Source: Bin87 sp963668585 (GTDB lineage Bacteria; Chloroflexota; Dehalococcoidia; Lucifugimonadales; UBA3495). From it: a stretch of DNA of 64,000 nt. Position 1 is the first letter of the stretch. Each line of letters starts with the position of its first letter. Below are positions 43,852 to 52,901 of the stretch, piece after piece. The notes under the pieces were generated by a model, which saw only the letters and a program-made list of their open reading frames with translations, searched no databases and was not told the DNA's origin. Made by a program: the position numbers and the translations under genes. The stretch is taken from the NCBI GenBank assembly GCA_963668585.1, contig OY764869.1:744001-808000 (forward strand), given 5' to 3'.

Positions 43852-45684
43852 ATGCGACGCCGCACCATATTGCTAACCGTTCTGATATTGGTTGTTCTGG
43901 GCATATCGGCCGCCTCTCTAGCCTCCCCTGAAATCCACATCGGCATCCCGGGCCTCCCCCGACTCGATCGGGCCGAAGCCGGCCCGTTGGGTCTGAAGCT
44001 GGGGCTGGACCTGCAGGGCGGCGCGCACCTGGTATACCAGGCGCAAACCGGCACCACCCTCGCGGTCACCTTCGCCGAGGTTTCCGACACCGACGCTGAA
44101 ACCATTCAGGAGGCGCTCTCCGACGCCGACTACGAGGCCGATGTGTCGCCAGCCGGCGACGGCCTCTCCTTTGAGATTACCGGCCCCTACCTGGACCCGG
44201 AGCGCCGCGAAATCGTCCGCCTGGCGCTGGTTGACGCTATCGGTGAACCTGCGGACTTCGTGAACAGCGACCTTCCGCCGCCCACATCCGACCAGATGGA
44301 CGGCGTTCTTGACATCATCAGCCGTCGCGTCAACCTCTACGGCACCGAAGAACCCATCGTGCAACGCTTCGGCGACGACCGCATCATCGTGCAGTTGCCC
44401 GGCGCTTCCGGCTCGGTGATCACCGTGCGGTTCGCCGAAAACTCCGACGTTGAAAAACTGGGCAGCATCGCCAACGGCCAGGGATTCGAGGACGTGGAAG
44501 TCGTCAGCCGTGGCAACAATGAGTTTCGCATCACCACCGCCACCACGCTGAGCATAACCCAGCGGAACTCCCTGGAAACCCTGCTGGCAACGGAGGTCGG
44601 CGCCGTCGAGTCCTACCAGGTTACCGGAGGCATCGAGGACGCCAAGCGTCTCATCGGCCAGACCGCTCAACTGGAGTTCCTGCGGCGTGAGTGCGCCGGC
44701 CCCGTGATCCAGTTGGGCTGCGTGCCCCCGCACACCGACAGCAGCATCGGGCTGACCGGCGACGACCTGGTCGATGCCTACGCCAGCACGGATTCGGTGA
44801 CCGGCGAGTGGGTCGTCAACATCCAGTTCGACGACCGCGGCGCCGACATCTTCGGCCAGATGACCGGCGACATCAACGTGCAATCCAACCGGGACTCCGA
44901 AGAGGTGATCGCCGTCATCCTGGATGGCCGGGAGTTGATCGCCCCGGTGGCCCGCGCCCATATCCGCGATGGACGCAGCCAGATCTCCGGCAACTTCAAC
45001 CGCGAAAGCGCGCGCACCCTCTCTGTCCAGCTCAAATCCGGTAGTTTGCCGGTGCCCCTGACGCTGATCCAGGAATCCGAAGTTGACGCGCTCCTCGGTG
45101 CAGAGTCTCTGGAGCGCAGCCTGCTGGCCGGACTGGTGGGCCTTGGCCTGGTGCTGGTCTTCGTAATCGCCTACTACCGCGCTGCCGGCGTGGTCGCGGC
45201 CATCGCGCTGATCTGCTACGCCGTGGTGACGCTGGCGATTTTCAAGCTGGTGCCCATCACCCTGACGCTTCCCCACATCGGCGGGTTCATCCTGTCCATC
45301 GGTCTGGCCGTTGACGCCAACATACTGATCTTCGAGCGCATCAAGGAGGAGTTGAGGCTGGGGCGCAGCCTCGCCTCTGCCATGGAAGTGGGATTCAACC
45401 GCGCGTGGCCGGCCATCCGCGACGGCAACGTGAGCACGCTCATCACCTGCGTGGTGCTCCTGTGGTTCGGCAACCGCTTGGGCGGCGGGCTGGTCAACGG
45501 CTTCGCCCTCACCCTGCTCGTCGGCGTTCTCGTCAGCATGTTCACCGCCGTCCTGGTCAGCCGCAACCTGCTGCAGGCGTTCCAGGCCATGGGCATGAGC
45601 CGCATGGCGAACCTCTTCACTCCGGAAAAACTTCAGCCCCGCGCTACCGGCCAACAGCCCCGGTCCGCCCAGGGAGGCCGTTAG
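43852..45684 (+). CDS. secD: Protein translocase subunit SecD
   Basis: 610 residues. With SecF it uses the proton gradient to pull proteins out of the Sec channel. An N-terminal membrane helix (ILLTVLILVVLGISAASL), LGLDLQGGAHLVYQ (D1 motif) and the periplasmic P1 region are followed by five C-terminal helices with IGLAVDANILIFERIKEEL (D5 motif), which includes the conserved Asp. It begins 9 bases after the previous gene and ends 3 bases before secF. Confidence 0.96.
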   Translation: MRRRTILLTVLILVVLGISAASLASPEIHIGIPGLPRLDRAEAGPLGLKLGLDLQGGAHLVYQAQTGTTLAVTFAEVSDTDAETIQEALSDADYEADVSPAGDGLSFEITGPYLDPERREIVRLALVDAIGEPADFVNSDLPPPTSDQMDGVLDIISRRVNLYGTEEPIVQRFGDDRIIVQLPGASGSVITVRFAENSDVEKLGSIANGQGFEDVEVVSRGNNEFRITTATTLSITQRNSLETLLATEVGAVESYQVTGGIEDAKRLIGQTAQLEFLRRECAGPVIQLGCVPPHTDSSIGLTGDDLVDAYASTDSVTGEWVVNIQFDDRGADIFGQMTGDINVQSNRDSEEVIAVILDGRELIAPVARAHIRDGRSQISGNFNRESARTLSVQLKSGSLPVPLTLIQESEVDALLGAESLERSLLAGLVGLGLVLVFVIAYYRAAGVVAAIALICYAVVTLAIFKLVPITLTLPHIGGFILSIGLAVDANILIFERIKEELRLGRSLASAMEVGFNRAWPAIRDGNVSTLITCVVLLWFGNRLGGGLVNGFALTLLVGVLVSMFTAVLVSRNLLQAFQAMGMSRMANLFTPEKLQPRATGQQPRSAQGGR

Positions 45685-45687
45685 CAA

Positions 45688-46644
45688 ATGTTCAACATCG
45701 TCGGCAAGCGCGGCTGGTACTTCGTCCTGTCCGCCATCATCATCATCCCCGGCCTGCTCTCCATGATCGCCCCGCCCGGCTGGGCCTCCGGAGGCTCCGG
45801 CTTGACCCCCGGCATCGACTTCACCAGCGGTTCGGTGCTCAACATAGCATTCGAAGAACCCGTCGAGCCGCAGGCCGTCAGGGACGTCATGTCCCGTCTG
45901 GGCCATCCCGGGGCATTGGTGCAGGCGGTGGGAGGCGATTCGGTCCTGATACGCACCCGGGTTCTCGAAGAGGCCTCGGGCGGCCAGGTGTCCGAACGGC
46001 AGGTCATCCAGGATGCGCTGGAAGAATCGGTCAGCCCCATCCTGGCGTCCGGCGTGGACACCGTATCCCCCATCATCGCCCAGGAAACGGTGCGCAACAC
46101 CTTCCTGGCCCTGGTCGTCGCGTCGGTGTTCATCCTCATCTACATCTGGTACGCGTTCCGGCGTGTGCCGCGAGCTTATCGCTACGGAGTGGCCGCAGTC
46201 GTCACGCTGGCCCACGACACCATAATCGTGCTCGGAGTCTTCTCCATCCTGGGAAGGGTGCTGGGCATGGAGGTCAACTCCATGTTCATCGTGGGCATCC
46301 TCACCGTCGCCGGTTATTCGGTGAACGACACCATCGTCGTATTCGACCGCATCCGGGAAAACTCCATCCGCGTCCCCGACCGACGGCTGGAAGACACCGT
46401 GAATCTGAGCATCATCGAAAGCGTGGGACGTTCCATCAACACCAGCTTCACAACCCTGCTGGTACTGCTGTCCATGCTCCTGATCGGAGGCGATGCCATC
46501 CGGGTACTGCTCCTGGTGGTGGCAATCGGCGTGGTGGTCGGAACCTACAGTTCCATCTTCATAGCCGCGCAGTTCATCGTAATCTGGGAGCGGCGCGAGT
46601 TCGGACGCATCTTCAGCCTGGGCCGGCGCGAAGCCGCGGCGTAA
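45688..46644 (+). CDS. secF: Protein translocase subunit SecF
   Basis: 318 residues. Six membrane helices; GSVLNIAFEEP corresponds to the F1 region, and TVAGYSVNDTIVVFDRIREN with NTSFTTLLVLLSML are the F4/F5 signatures. The Asp of VNDT is intact. Follows secD in the same operon. Its last 32 bases overlap the end of the convergent alcohol dehydrogenase gene. Confidence 0.96.
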   Translation: MFNIVGKRGWYFVLSAIIIIPGLLSMIAPPGWASGGSGLTPGIDFTSGSVLNIAFEEPVEPQAVRDVMSRLGHPGALVQAVGGDSVLIRTRVLEEASGGQVSERQVIQDALEESVSPILASGVDTVSPIIAQETVRNTFLALVVASVFILIYIWYAFRRVPRAYRYGVAAVVTLAHDTIIVLGVFSILGRVLGMEVNSMFIVGILTVAGYSVNDTIVVFDRIRENSIRVPDRRLEDTVNLSIIESVGRSINTSFTTLLVLLSMLLIGGDAIRVLLLVVAIGVVVGTYSSIFIAAQFIVIWERREFGRIFSLGRREAAA

Positions 46645-47701
46645 GCGCCACCCGTCCCAGCACCCGCCGCTCCGACACCAGCCGCAGGGCTTCCATCGCG
46701 CCCTCCGGCGTCAACGGCAGCGTCTCCGCCACCACGGGGCGCAGTTCGCCCCGCGCCGCCAGATCCACCGTCTGCCGCAACTCGGCCAGCGACACTCCGG
46801 ATACGCCCAGTATCCGCGCGTCCCTGAAGATCATCTCGGCCATCCGCAGCGAGACAGCCTCGCCCGTAACGTCCCCCAGCAAAACCAGCCGGCCGTACTG
46901 CCCGAGGCAGTTCAGCGTCGCCGGCCATAGCGGAGGGCCGACGGTGTCGATCACCACGTCCGCGCCTACGTCATCCGTCAGGGCCATCACGATCTCGCCA
47001 AAATCGGGCCCGTCGTTGGCATCGATCACGACCGATGCTCCCAGCGATTCCAGGCCGGCCGCCTTTTCGGGCGACGTGCTGACCGCGATCACCTGCGCCC
47101 CACGCAGCGCGGCGATCTGCACCGCGTGGACGCCCAACCCGCCGCCGGCGCCGGTCACCACCACACAATCGCCCGACGCCACGTCCGCCGCTGACACCCC
47201 GCGCAGCGCGACGCCGGCGGGACACGCCAGCAATGCCCCTGCCGCGTCCGGAATACCCTCCGGCAGCGGGACCAACGCCGGCGTGGGCAGCGCCACGTAT
47301 TCCGCGAACCCGCCGTCGCGTCCGTGTCCGATGCCGTCGCCCGACAGGCACCGGTGCTCCCTACCCGCCCTGCATCGCCGGCATTCGCCGCACGCCGCCG
47401 TGAGCAGGCTCACCACGCGGTCGCCAGACTGCACGCCGTCCGCCGGCACGTCCACGGACACCACCGTCCCTGCGATTTCGTGCCCCAGCACCACACCCTC
47501 GGCGACGCCGCGACGCAGCGCCCCGCGCATCACCAGCGCGTCGTGATGGCAGAAACCGCAGGCGTCCACCCGCACCAGCGCCTCGCCGGGTCCGGGCGTC
47601 GGAGTGGCGCGACGGGTGAGGGCCAGCGCGGGCCGTTCGCCCTCCGCCGCCAGCGTCAGCGCGTTCATGGTGTCGGGAATGTGGTGCAACGGCGTGGTCA
47701 T
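46613..47701 (-). CDS. Zinc-dependent alcohol dehydrogenase (MDR superfamily)
   Basis: 362 residues. Catalytic zinc ligands: Cys in ACGFCHHDALV and His in LGHEIAGTV. The structural zinc site is CGECRRCRAGREHRC (with the preceding Cys spacing C-x2-C-x2-C-x7-C). The Rossmann motif is VTGAGGGLGVHAVQ. Substrate unknown. An internal Met (MNALTL, residue 12) matches the usual family start and could be the true one. Ends inside the secF 3' end. Confidence 0.9.
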   Translation of the reverse strand: MTTPLHHIPDTMNALTLAAEGERPALALTRRATPTPGPGEALVRVDACGFCHHDALVMRGALRRGVAEGVVLGHEIAGTVVSVDVPADGVQSGDRVVSLLTAACGECRRCRAGREHRCLSGDGIGHGRDGGFAEYVALPTPALVPLPEGIPDAAGALLACPAGVALRGVSAADVASGDCVVVTGAGGGLGVHAVQIAALRGAQVIAVSTSPEKAAGLESLGASVVIDANDGPDFGEIVMALTDDVGADVVIDTVGPPLWPATLNCLGQYGRLVLLGDVTGEAVSLRMAEMIFRDARILGVSGVSLAELRQTVDLAARGELRPVVAETLPLTPEGAMEALRLVSERRVLGRVALTPRLRAGPG

Positions 47702-47772
47702 GTAGGTTATCCAGGTGGGCCCGCTGTGGTAGTGTACTGACCCACAGTATCAACTTCTGAGAGGAATACAAG

Positions 47773-48636
47773 ATGATAATCGGAGCGCACGTCTCTGCCG
47801 CCGGCGGCATCGGCAACGCCGTTGACCGGGCGACCGAAATCGGGGCTGAGGCCGTCCAGATTTTTGGTTCATCCACTCGCTCATGGCGTTTCAAGGCGCT
47901 GACCGACGCCCAGGCGGACGGTTTCAGGGAAAAGAACGCGGAGGCCGGCCTCGCGCCGCCCTTCCTCCACGCCATCTATCTCATCAACCTGGGCAACCAG
48001 AATCCGGAGAACGTGGAAAAGTCCGTAACCTCCCTGGTCCAGTACATGCAACTGGCGGAGCAGATCGGCGCCGGCGGCGTGATCTTCCATCCCGGCAGCC
48101 ACGGCGGCGCCGGCTACGAAACCATCTTCCCGCAGGTCGTGGCCAGCATCAACCGCGTCCTCGATCAATCGCCGGATGGCCCACTGCTCTGCGTGGAGAA
48201 CATGGCCGGCATGGGCCAGCACATCGGCGCGAAGTTCAGCGAACTCGGCGACATTCTGCGCGCGGTGGACAGCCCGCGCCTGGGCATCTGTCTGGACACC
48301 CAGCACGCCTTCGCCGCCGGCTACGACCTCACCAACCCCGAGGGCGTCGCCGGAATGATCGACGAGTTCGACCGCGACATCGGCCTCGACCGACTGTCGG
48401 CCGTTCACGCCAACGATTCCAAGCGGCCCTGCGGGTCCGGCGTTGACCGCCACGACAACATCGGCGAGGGTCTCATCGGCGAGGACGGGTTCACCAACAT
48501 AATGTCCCACCCGGCCTTTGCCAACGTGCCCTTCTTCCTGGAGGTGCCCGGGTTCGGCGAGGACAGCAAGGGTCCCGACAAGCCCAACGTTGACATCCTG
48601 AAGGCCATCCGGGAGCGCGTCGGAGCCGGCGGTTAG
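47773..48636 (+). CDS. nfo: Deoxyribonuclease IV (endonuclease IV)
   Basis: 287 residues. Repairs abasic sites. The tri-zinc ligands are in IGAHVSAAGG, IFHPGSHGG, LCVENMAGMG, GICLDTQHAFAAGYD and VHANDSK, all in order. GAGAGGAAT precedes the ATG. Divergent from the alcohol dehydrogenase gene, with a 71-base shared promoter region. Confidence 0.95.
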   Translation: MIIGAHVSAAGGIGNAVDRATEIGAEAVQIFGSSTRSWRFKALTDAQADGFREKNAEAGLAPPFLHAIYLINLGNQNPENVEKSVTSLVQYMQLAEQIGAGGVIFHPGSHGGAGYETIFPQVVASINRVLDQSPDGPLLCVENMAGMGQHIGAKFSELGDILRAVDSPRLGICLDTQHAFAAGYDLTNPEGVAGMIDEFDRDIGLDRLSAVHANDSKRPCGSGVDRHDNIGEGLIGEDGFTNIMSHPAFANVPFFLEVPGFGEDSKGPDKPNVDILKAIRERVGAGG

Positions 48637-49184
48637 GCCGCCAGCAGACTGCGGAGCAAATCCGGCGCGGCCGGTTCGACCAACCGCCACAGGAAAAAAC
48701 CGGCGACCATCACCAACGCGCCCCAGACGCCCGCGCCCACGTCGTCCAGCATGATCCCCCAGCCGCCGTGCAGCCCTTCAAGCCGGCGGCACGGCCACGG
48801 TTTCACCACGTCAAAGGCGCGGAACACCACGAACGCGGCAGCCAGCCAGACCAGCGAACCGAAGGGGATCAACAGGCACGTGAGCCACATCCCAACGAAT
48901 TCGTCCCACGTCGCGCTGCCCGGGTCCGGGTTCTCCGCCGTGGACATCCGGCCCGTCGCCCAGACGCCGATGGCCAGGCCGGCTGCCGACAGGATGCCGG
49001 CGACCGCCGCGCCCTGCCAGTCAAACCACCCCACCGGGACGGCGAAGGACAGCGCGTAGAGTATCACCGCCGCGCCCAGCGACCCCACGGATCCGGGCGC
49101 CAGCGGCGATAGTCCGCACCCTAAACCGGAGCCTATGAACCAGGCGATTCGGTCCGACCAGGAATCGCCCGGCCGTTCAGCCAT
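48633..49184 (-). CDS. pgpA: Phosphatidylglycerophosphatase A
   Basis: 183 residues, membrane enzyme that removes phosphate from phosphatidylglycerol phosphate. SGLGCGLSPLAPGSVGSL, TWDEFVGMW (catalytic Asp/Glu region), FRAFDVVKPWP and IMLDDVGAGVWGAL match the family. The start overlaps the stop of the upstream zincin by 8 bases (ATGGCTGA), so they are translated together. The frame extends further upstream but reads through the other gene. Confidence 0.9.
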   Translation of the reverse strand: MAERPGDSWSDRIAWFIGSGLGCGLSPLAPGSVGSLGAAVILYALSFAVPVGWFDWQGAAVAGILSAAGLAIGVWATGRMSTAENPDPGSATWDEFVGMWLTCLLIPFGSLVWLAAAFVVFRAFDVVKPWPCRRLEGLHGGWGIMLDDVGAGVWGALVMVAGFFLWRLVEPAAPDLLRSLLAA

Positions 49185-49569
49185 AACCGAGCCGTTCCAG
49201 ATCCTGTTCATCGAGGCCGAGGTAATGCCCAATTTCGTGGAGCAGCGTGATGCGAATCTCCTCCACCACTGAGTCGTAAGAATCGCAAACCTCCAGGATC
49301 GGCCGGCGGTAGATGTAGATGCAGTCGGGCAGCACCGGCTCGCCGCCGTAGCGTTCCACCAGCGGGATGCCCACGTAGAGGCCCAGCAGCGCGCCCCCGC
49401 CGTGGTCGGAGTGTGGGTCGGGATCCATTGCCCCTTCCGCTTCCGGCCCGGGCCAGTCCTCCACCACGATGTCGATGTTGCCCTCGTCCAGCGTGGCCTG
49501 CGCCGCTGCGGGCAGTCGTTCGTAGGCCGACAGCACGTGCCGCTCGAACTCCTCAAGAGGCATGCGCAT
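49177..49569 (-). CDS. Small zincin-type metallopeptidase family protein
   Basis: 130 residues. LLHEIGHYLGLDEQDL holds the HExxH zinc site and the downstream Asp. PDCIYIYRRPILE and VVEEIRITLLHE are the usual flanks of this small (DUF1025/minimal gluzincin) family. Probably cytoplasmic; substrate unknown. Lies between ybeY (3-base gap) and pgpA (8-base overlap) in one minus-strand operon. Confidence 0.88.
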   Translation of the reverse strand: MRMPLEEFERHVLSAYERLPAAAQATLDEGNIDIVVEDWPGPEAEGAMDPDPHSDHGGGALLGLYVGIPLVERYGGEPVLPDCIYIYRRPILEVCDSYDSVVEEIRITLLHEIGHYLGLDEQDLERLGYG

Positions 49570-49572
49570 CGC

Positions 49573-50286
49573 CTAACGCTCCCTGGACGCGAAGAAAGCG
49601 TCCAACGCCGCGCGTTCCAGACTCTGCATTTCCTCGCGTTCGCCGTCGTCGTAGTGGTCGTGTCCCAGCAGGTGCAGGGCGCCGTGAACCAACAGCAGCG
49701 CCAGTTCGCGGCACAGCGGGACACCCTGCTGCTCCGCCTGTCGCGCCGCCTGTGGCACGGAAATCACGATGTCGCCCAGCGGCGGCGGCTCATCCTCCGG
49801 AATGGGAAAGGCGAACTCACCCCCCCGCTCGTCCTGAGCCTGTCGAAGGACTCCTCCCTGCGGCTCATCCTCCGGAACGGGAAAGTCGAACTCACCTCCC
49901 CGCTCGTCCTGAGCCTGTCGAAGGACATCTCCGTCTCCCGGCGGCTCATGGTCCGACAGGCTCTCCATGAGCGGGTCGTGCTGGACTTGGCTGCTGTCCG
50001 GCATTGGAGATGGCCCCTCCCAGTGCCCGCCGTACTGCGCCGAAAACGACAGCACGTCGGTGGTCTCGTCCAGGCCGCGATAGTCGCGGTTGAGATCGCG
50101 CACCGTGGCGTCGTCGGTGAGCAGCAGGCTCACCTGGCCCACGGTGTCGGCTGCGATCACCTGCGCCAGCCCGTGCCGCACCGCAGAGGCCAGCCAGTCA
50201 GAGTCGGGAATCCCGCTGCGTCCGTCCATCGGGTCGGCTTGCACCGAGACGGCAACGCCGGGAAGAGGGTGATCCGTGAGATTCAT
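49573..50286 (-). CDS. ybeY: Endoribonuclease YbeY with an in-frame repeat insertion
   Basis: 237 residues from ATG 50286 (a TTG six codons upstream is also open). YbeY trims the 3' end of 16S rRNA; it is normally about 150-160 residues. The family core is intact: LNRDYRGLDETTDVLSF, then LGDIVISVPQA, ELALLLVHGALHLLGHDH (zinc site HGxLHLLGxDH). Between DVLSF and LGDIV there is an extra ~85 residues, containing two 25-residue units with VLRQAQDERGGEF and FP(V/I)PEDEPQ. The units are a 75-base tandem repeat that includes the dispersed element. A TACAAT box lies just before the start, so the message may be nearly leaderless. Confidence 0.88.
   Translation of the reverse strand: MNLTDHPLPGVAVSVQADPMDGRSGIPDSDWLASAVRHGLAQVIAADTVGQVSLLLTDDATVRDLNRDYRGLDETTDVLSFSAQYGGHWEGPSPMPDSSQVQHDPLMESLSDHEPPGDGDVLRQAQDERGGEFDFPVPEDEPQGGVLRQAQDERGGEFAFPIPEDEPPPLGDIVISVPQAARQAEQQGVPLCRELALLLVHGALHLLGHDHYDDGEREEMQSLERAALDAFFASRER
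49786..49935. repeat. 75-bp tandem repeat with dispersed element, inside ybeY
   Basis: Two units (49786-49860 and 49861-49935) begin CGGCTCATCCTCCGGAA and contain CCGCTCGTCCTGAGCC and TGTCGAAGGAC, the core of the dispersed repeat. The period is a multiple of three, so the ybeY frame stays open. Confidence 0.9.
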
Positions 50287-50299
50287 GCTGTGAGCATTG

Positions 50300-50339
50300 T
50301 ACAAAATAGGGAGCGGCCGCGCCGAGGCGCAGCCGCTCC
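50300..50339 (-). terminator. Intrinsic terminator of the DUF11 gene
   Basis: GGAGCGGC (50310-50317) pairs with GCCGCTCC (50332-50339), with extra pairing inside; on the minus strand it is followed by CTATTTTGT. It separates the DUF11 gene from ybeY. Confidence 0.75.
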
Positions 50340-50368
50340 GATTGTTGCCGAACTGGTTGCTCGGAGAA

Positions 50369-52423
50369 CTAGTTGCCGACGATGGTGGTGAACTGGAAGG
50401 CCGGGAACGGCTCGGTCAGCTGGCTGGCGTCCACTAAACCGTTCGTTTGGACCTGACCGCGAGCATTGGCTTGTGCGGTCACCGTGCGGGTCACAGTGGC
50501 GCCGGTCGCTATGTCGCCCAGGTTGAAGGTAACAATCTGGCCCACCGCGGAGCCGCCACCGGAGGCACTGACGAAGGTCAATTGATCGGGCAGGGTAACC
50601 GTCATGACCACGTCGGTCAGTCCGATCTCGGTGTCCTGGTTGACAACCGTTGCGGTTAGGGTGGTGTTTTCACCGATCGCGATGCGGCCAGGGTTGTCCA
50701 CGATCTGGAAGTGGATCGCCGGGCCCTGCTCGATGAACTCGATGGTGTCATCGTCGCTTCCGGTCACACCTTCATCAGAGACAACCGACGCGGTGTTGGT
50801 CTTGTTTCCGGTCGTGGGCGCCTGCATCGTGATGGTAACCGTGTGAGAGGCTCCGGGCATCATCGTACCCAGGTTCCAGGTCGGATTGTCGGTGTCGGTC
50901 ACGTCAGGATTGCTGCTCTTGAAGACCATGTCGCTGCCCGGATTGTCCGTAAGCGTTACGCCGGTCAACGCGCCGGAATCGCTGTTATTGGTCACAGTGA
51001 TGCTGCAGTCGAATTCGATGTTGATCAGGACCTGATCCTGGCATTCCTTGGATACAGCGAAGGTACCCGGAGTTACTGACGTCGCAGCGGAATCGCTGGC
51101 TTCCGAGTCTCCGGATGTCGCGGTTACGCTGTTGGTGTGAGTGCCCACTTCGACGCCCTGCAGGGTGACGGTGATGTCAGTCGAGCCGCCGTCAGCAGCC
51201 AGGTCGGCGAGGGTCCAGGTGATGGTTCCACCGGAATCCTCGGTCGGCGCGGTGGTGGGTTCAGGACTCGCCGATACGTACTTCATGCCAGGGGGCACTA
51301 TGTCCGTGAGGGTGAGTCCGGTCGCCGGAGCGGTGCCGCCGTTGGTGATCGTGATGGTGTACTGAGCGTTTGCCAACAGGCCGATCGCTGCCGTACCCGT
51401 CTTGGTAACATGTATTTCCTGGGCGATCCAGGTCTTGACCAATGAGCCCTCGAACATCACGCGGCCGGCTTCGTCCTTGACCTGGAAGTTGACCGTGTTG
51501 TCGCCCACGCTGGGTGAAACCTGATTCAAGGTGACCACGGACTGACCGCTTGCGTTGGTGGGCATGGACATTGAGTCGAGCGTTGCGGCCGGCTCGTTGT
51601 CGGTGATGCTCCAGTCAACGGTCACACCCTCGAGCGCTGTGACGGGAATCGGGTATCCGTTTTCATCCTCGCCACTCGTACCCGCTGTGGGCTGGAACAC
51701 CAACACGACCATTTCGTGCGCCTGGCCAGCCGGGTTGGTGGCGTTTCCTGGGAAGTGAACGTCCATGTCCACCCAGTGCTTGACGGCGAATACCTTGTGG
51801 TCATCGGCGTCAGAAATCCCGGGCACGTAGGCGGTAACGTCAGTGTCGCCCGCACGGGTTGAGGTGATTACGAAATCGGCCTCACCGTTGCGGTTCGTGG
51901 TGACGTTGCCAAAGGTGTTATCCACCTTGGCGCCGCCAGTAATGGACACGATGTCGCCGACAGCCTCTCCGAACCGGTTGAGAATCAGTTCCACCGGCAC
52001 GTTGGCCGCCGCAGCGCCGTTGGCCTGAGTTACCTTAACGGTGAACGTGTGCTGGGTCCGTACCGGATTCCAGTCTTCCAGCAGCGCCGTATCTTCAGGC
52101 GACTTGCATTCTTCCACACCCGTTTGCGTGTCCGTGTAACAGATTTCAACGTTCGTGGGGATGACCGTTACCTGTTCGGGCGCAGTCGGGTTGCCGCCTT
52201 CATTCTCAATGACCGTGGCGAATTCAGGGGACGCCGGCGCCAGGCTGGCGTCAACAGGATCCGTCGTGGGGACGGTTCCCGTAAAGATATCTTGTGGGAC
52301 CGCTGTGGTTGCCTGCGACGACCCAGCGGACAGCAGTACGCCGGCAAGTATCGCGCCGACCACAGCCAGCATCGCTACGCTGCCAAGAATCCATGGTAGA
52401 GACTTTCCTATAGACACATTCAT
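50369..52423 (-). CDS. DUF11-repeat surface/exported protein
   Basis: 684 residues. An N-terminal signal-type helix (LPWILGSVAMLAVVGAILAGVLL) is followed by a Thr/Pro/Glu-rich region with one Cys pair (EICYTDTQTGVEEC), Ig-like strands, then at least three DUF11 repeats (TNSVTATSGDSEASD, NNSDSGALTGVTLTDNPG, GENTTLTATVVNQDT). DUF11 proteins of this kind sit on the cell surface or S-layer. No sorting motif at the C-terminus (PFPAFQFTTIVGN). ACGAGGAACT precedes the ATG. Confidence 0.85.
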   Translation of the reverse strand: MNVSIGKSLPWILGSVAMLAVVGAILAGVLLSAGSSQATTAVPQDIFTGTVPTTDPVDASLAPASPEFATVIENEGGNPTAPEQVTVIPTNVEICYTDTQTGVEECKSPEDTALLEDWNPVRTQHTFTVKVTQANGAAAANVPVELILNRFGEAVGDIVSITGGAKVDNTFGNVTTNRNGEADFVITSTRAGDTDVTAYVPGISDADDHKVFAVKHWVDMDVHFPGNATNPAGQAHEMVVLVFQPTAGTSGEDENGYPIPVTALEGVTVDWSITDNEPAATLDSMSMPTNASGQSVVTLNQVSPSVGDNTVNFQVKDEAGRVMFEGSLVKTWIAQEIHVTKTGTAAIGLLANAQYTITITNGGTAPATGLTLTDIVPPGMKYVSASPEPTTAPTEDSGGTITWTLADLAADGGSTDITVTLQGVEVGTHTNSVTATSGDSEASDSAATSVTPGTFAVSKECQDQVLINIEFDCSITVTNNSDSGALTGVTLTDNPGSDMVFKSSNPDVTDTDNPTWNLGTMMPGASHTVTITMQAPTTGNKTNTASVVSDEGVTGSDDDTIEFIEQGPAIHFQIVDNPGRIAIGENTTLTATVVNQDTEIGLTDVVMTVTLPDQLTFVSASGGGSAVGQIVTFNLGDIATGATVTRTVTAQANARGQVQTNGLVDASQLTEPFPAFQFTTIVGN

Positions 52424-52515
52424 GTTACAGTTCCTCGTGTTATGGAATTTATGGTGAACCCGGAACCCATGTGTGAAAGCATGGCGTTACTGCCGCCAGA
52501 CTCACAGCGGGCGTA

Positions 52516-52544
52516 ATTGTGCCAGCGGCAATGCACTATGTCAA
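52516..52544 (-). promoter_or_regulatory. Promoter of the DUF11 gene
   Basis: On the minus strand, TTGACA (52539-52544), 17-base spacer, CACAAT (52516-52521). It lies about 95 bases before the start codon. Confidence 0.6.
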
Positions 52545-52663
52545 CCGTCGGCGTGCGTGATATCCACGAACCAAAACATCAAAAAATCGCAGCCTTGCCA
52601 TCCATAACCGCTACCCGGATCACACGCGCGGATTCAGCGGTAACCTGCTCATCCTGAGGCGGT

Positions 52664-52770
52664 AGTCCGGTCATCCTGAGCCTGTCGAAGGACCAGCGGA
52701 CGGTGAGCGAAAAACCGTTCTGGCAACAGCAATTGCCTGTCGCCGGGACAGTCGAATGGCCCGTCGCCGC
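52664..52770 (+). repeat. Dispersed palindromic repeat, copy 5
   Basis: AGTCCGGTCATCCTGAGCC, TGTCGAAGGACCAGCGGACG, GTGAGCGAAAAACCGTTC, TGGCAACAGCAATTGCCTG and GACAGTCGAATGGCCCG follow the same order as the copy at 35666, although the inner core is inverted. Confidence 0.75.
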
Positions 52771-52901
52771 ACCCGCCATCCAACAGTCGCCAGACACCGC
52801 CGTGATACAATGTCCGGCGTGGACCGGCAATCCTCGCCAGCCGGATTATCGCCGTCCCAGGACAGCGTCCCGGCGGGCCAAGTCAGCCCATGTGAGACCC
52901 G

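Larger units (their letters stand above)
52424..52901. other. Spacer between DUF11 gene and the small acidic protein gene
   Basis: 478 bases holding the DUF11 promoter, copy 5 of the dispersed repeat (52664-52770) and a TACAAT box at 52806-52811 likely serving the rightward gene. No coding sequence seen. Confidence 0.6.

Noticed and set aside
45405..47546. 713-residue open frame on the plus strand
   Set aside because: It runs through secD, secF and the alcohol dehydrogenase in other frames; its translation is Arg/Pro/His-rich with no motif, a GC-rich shadow.
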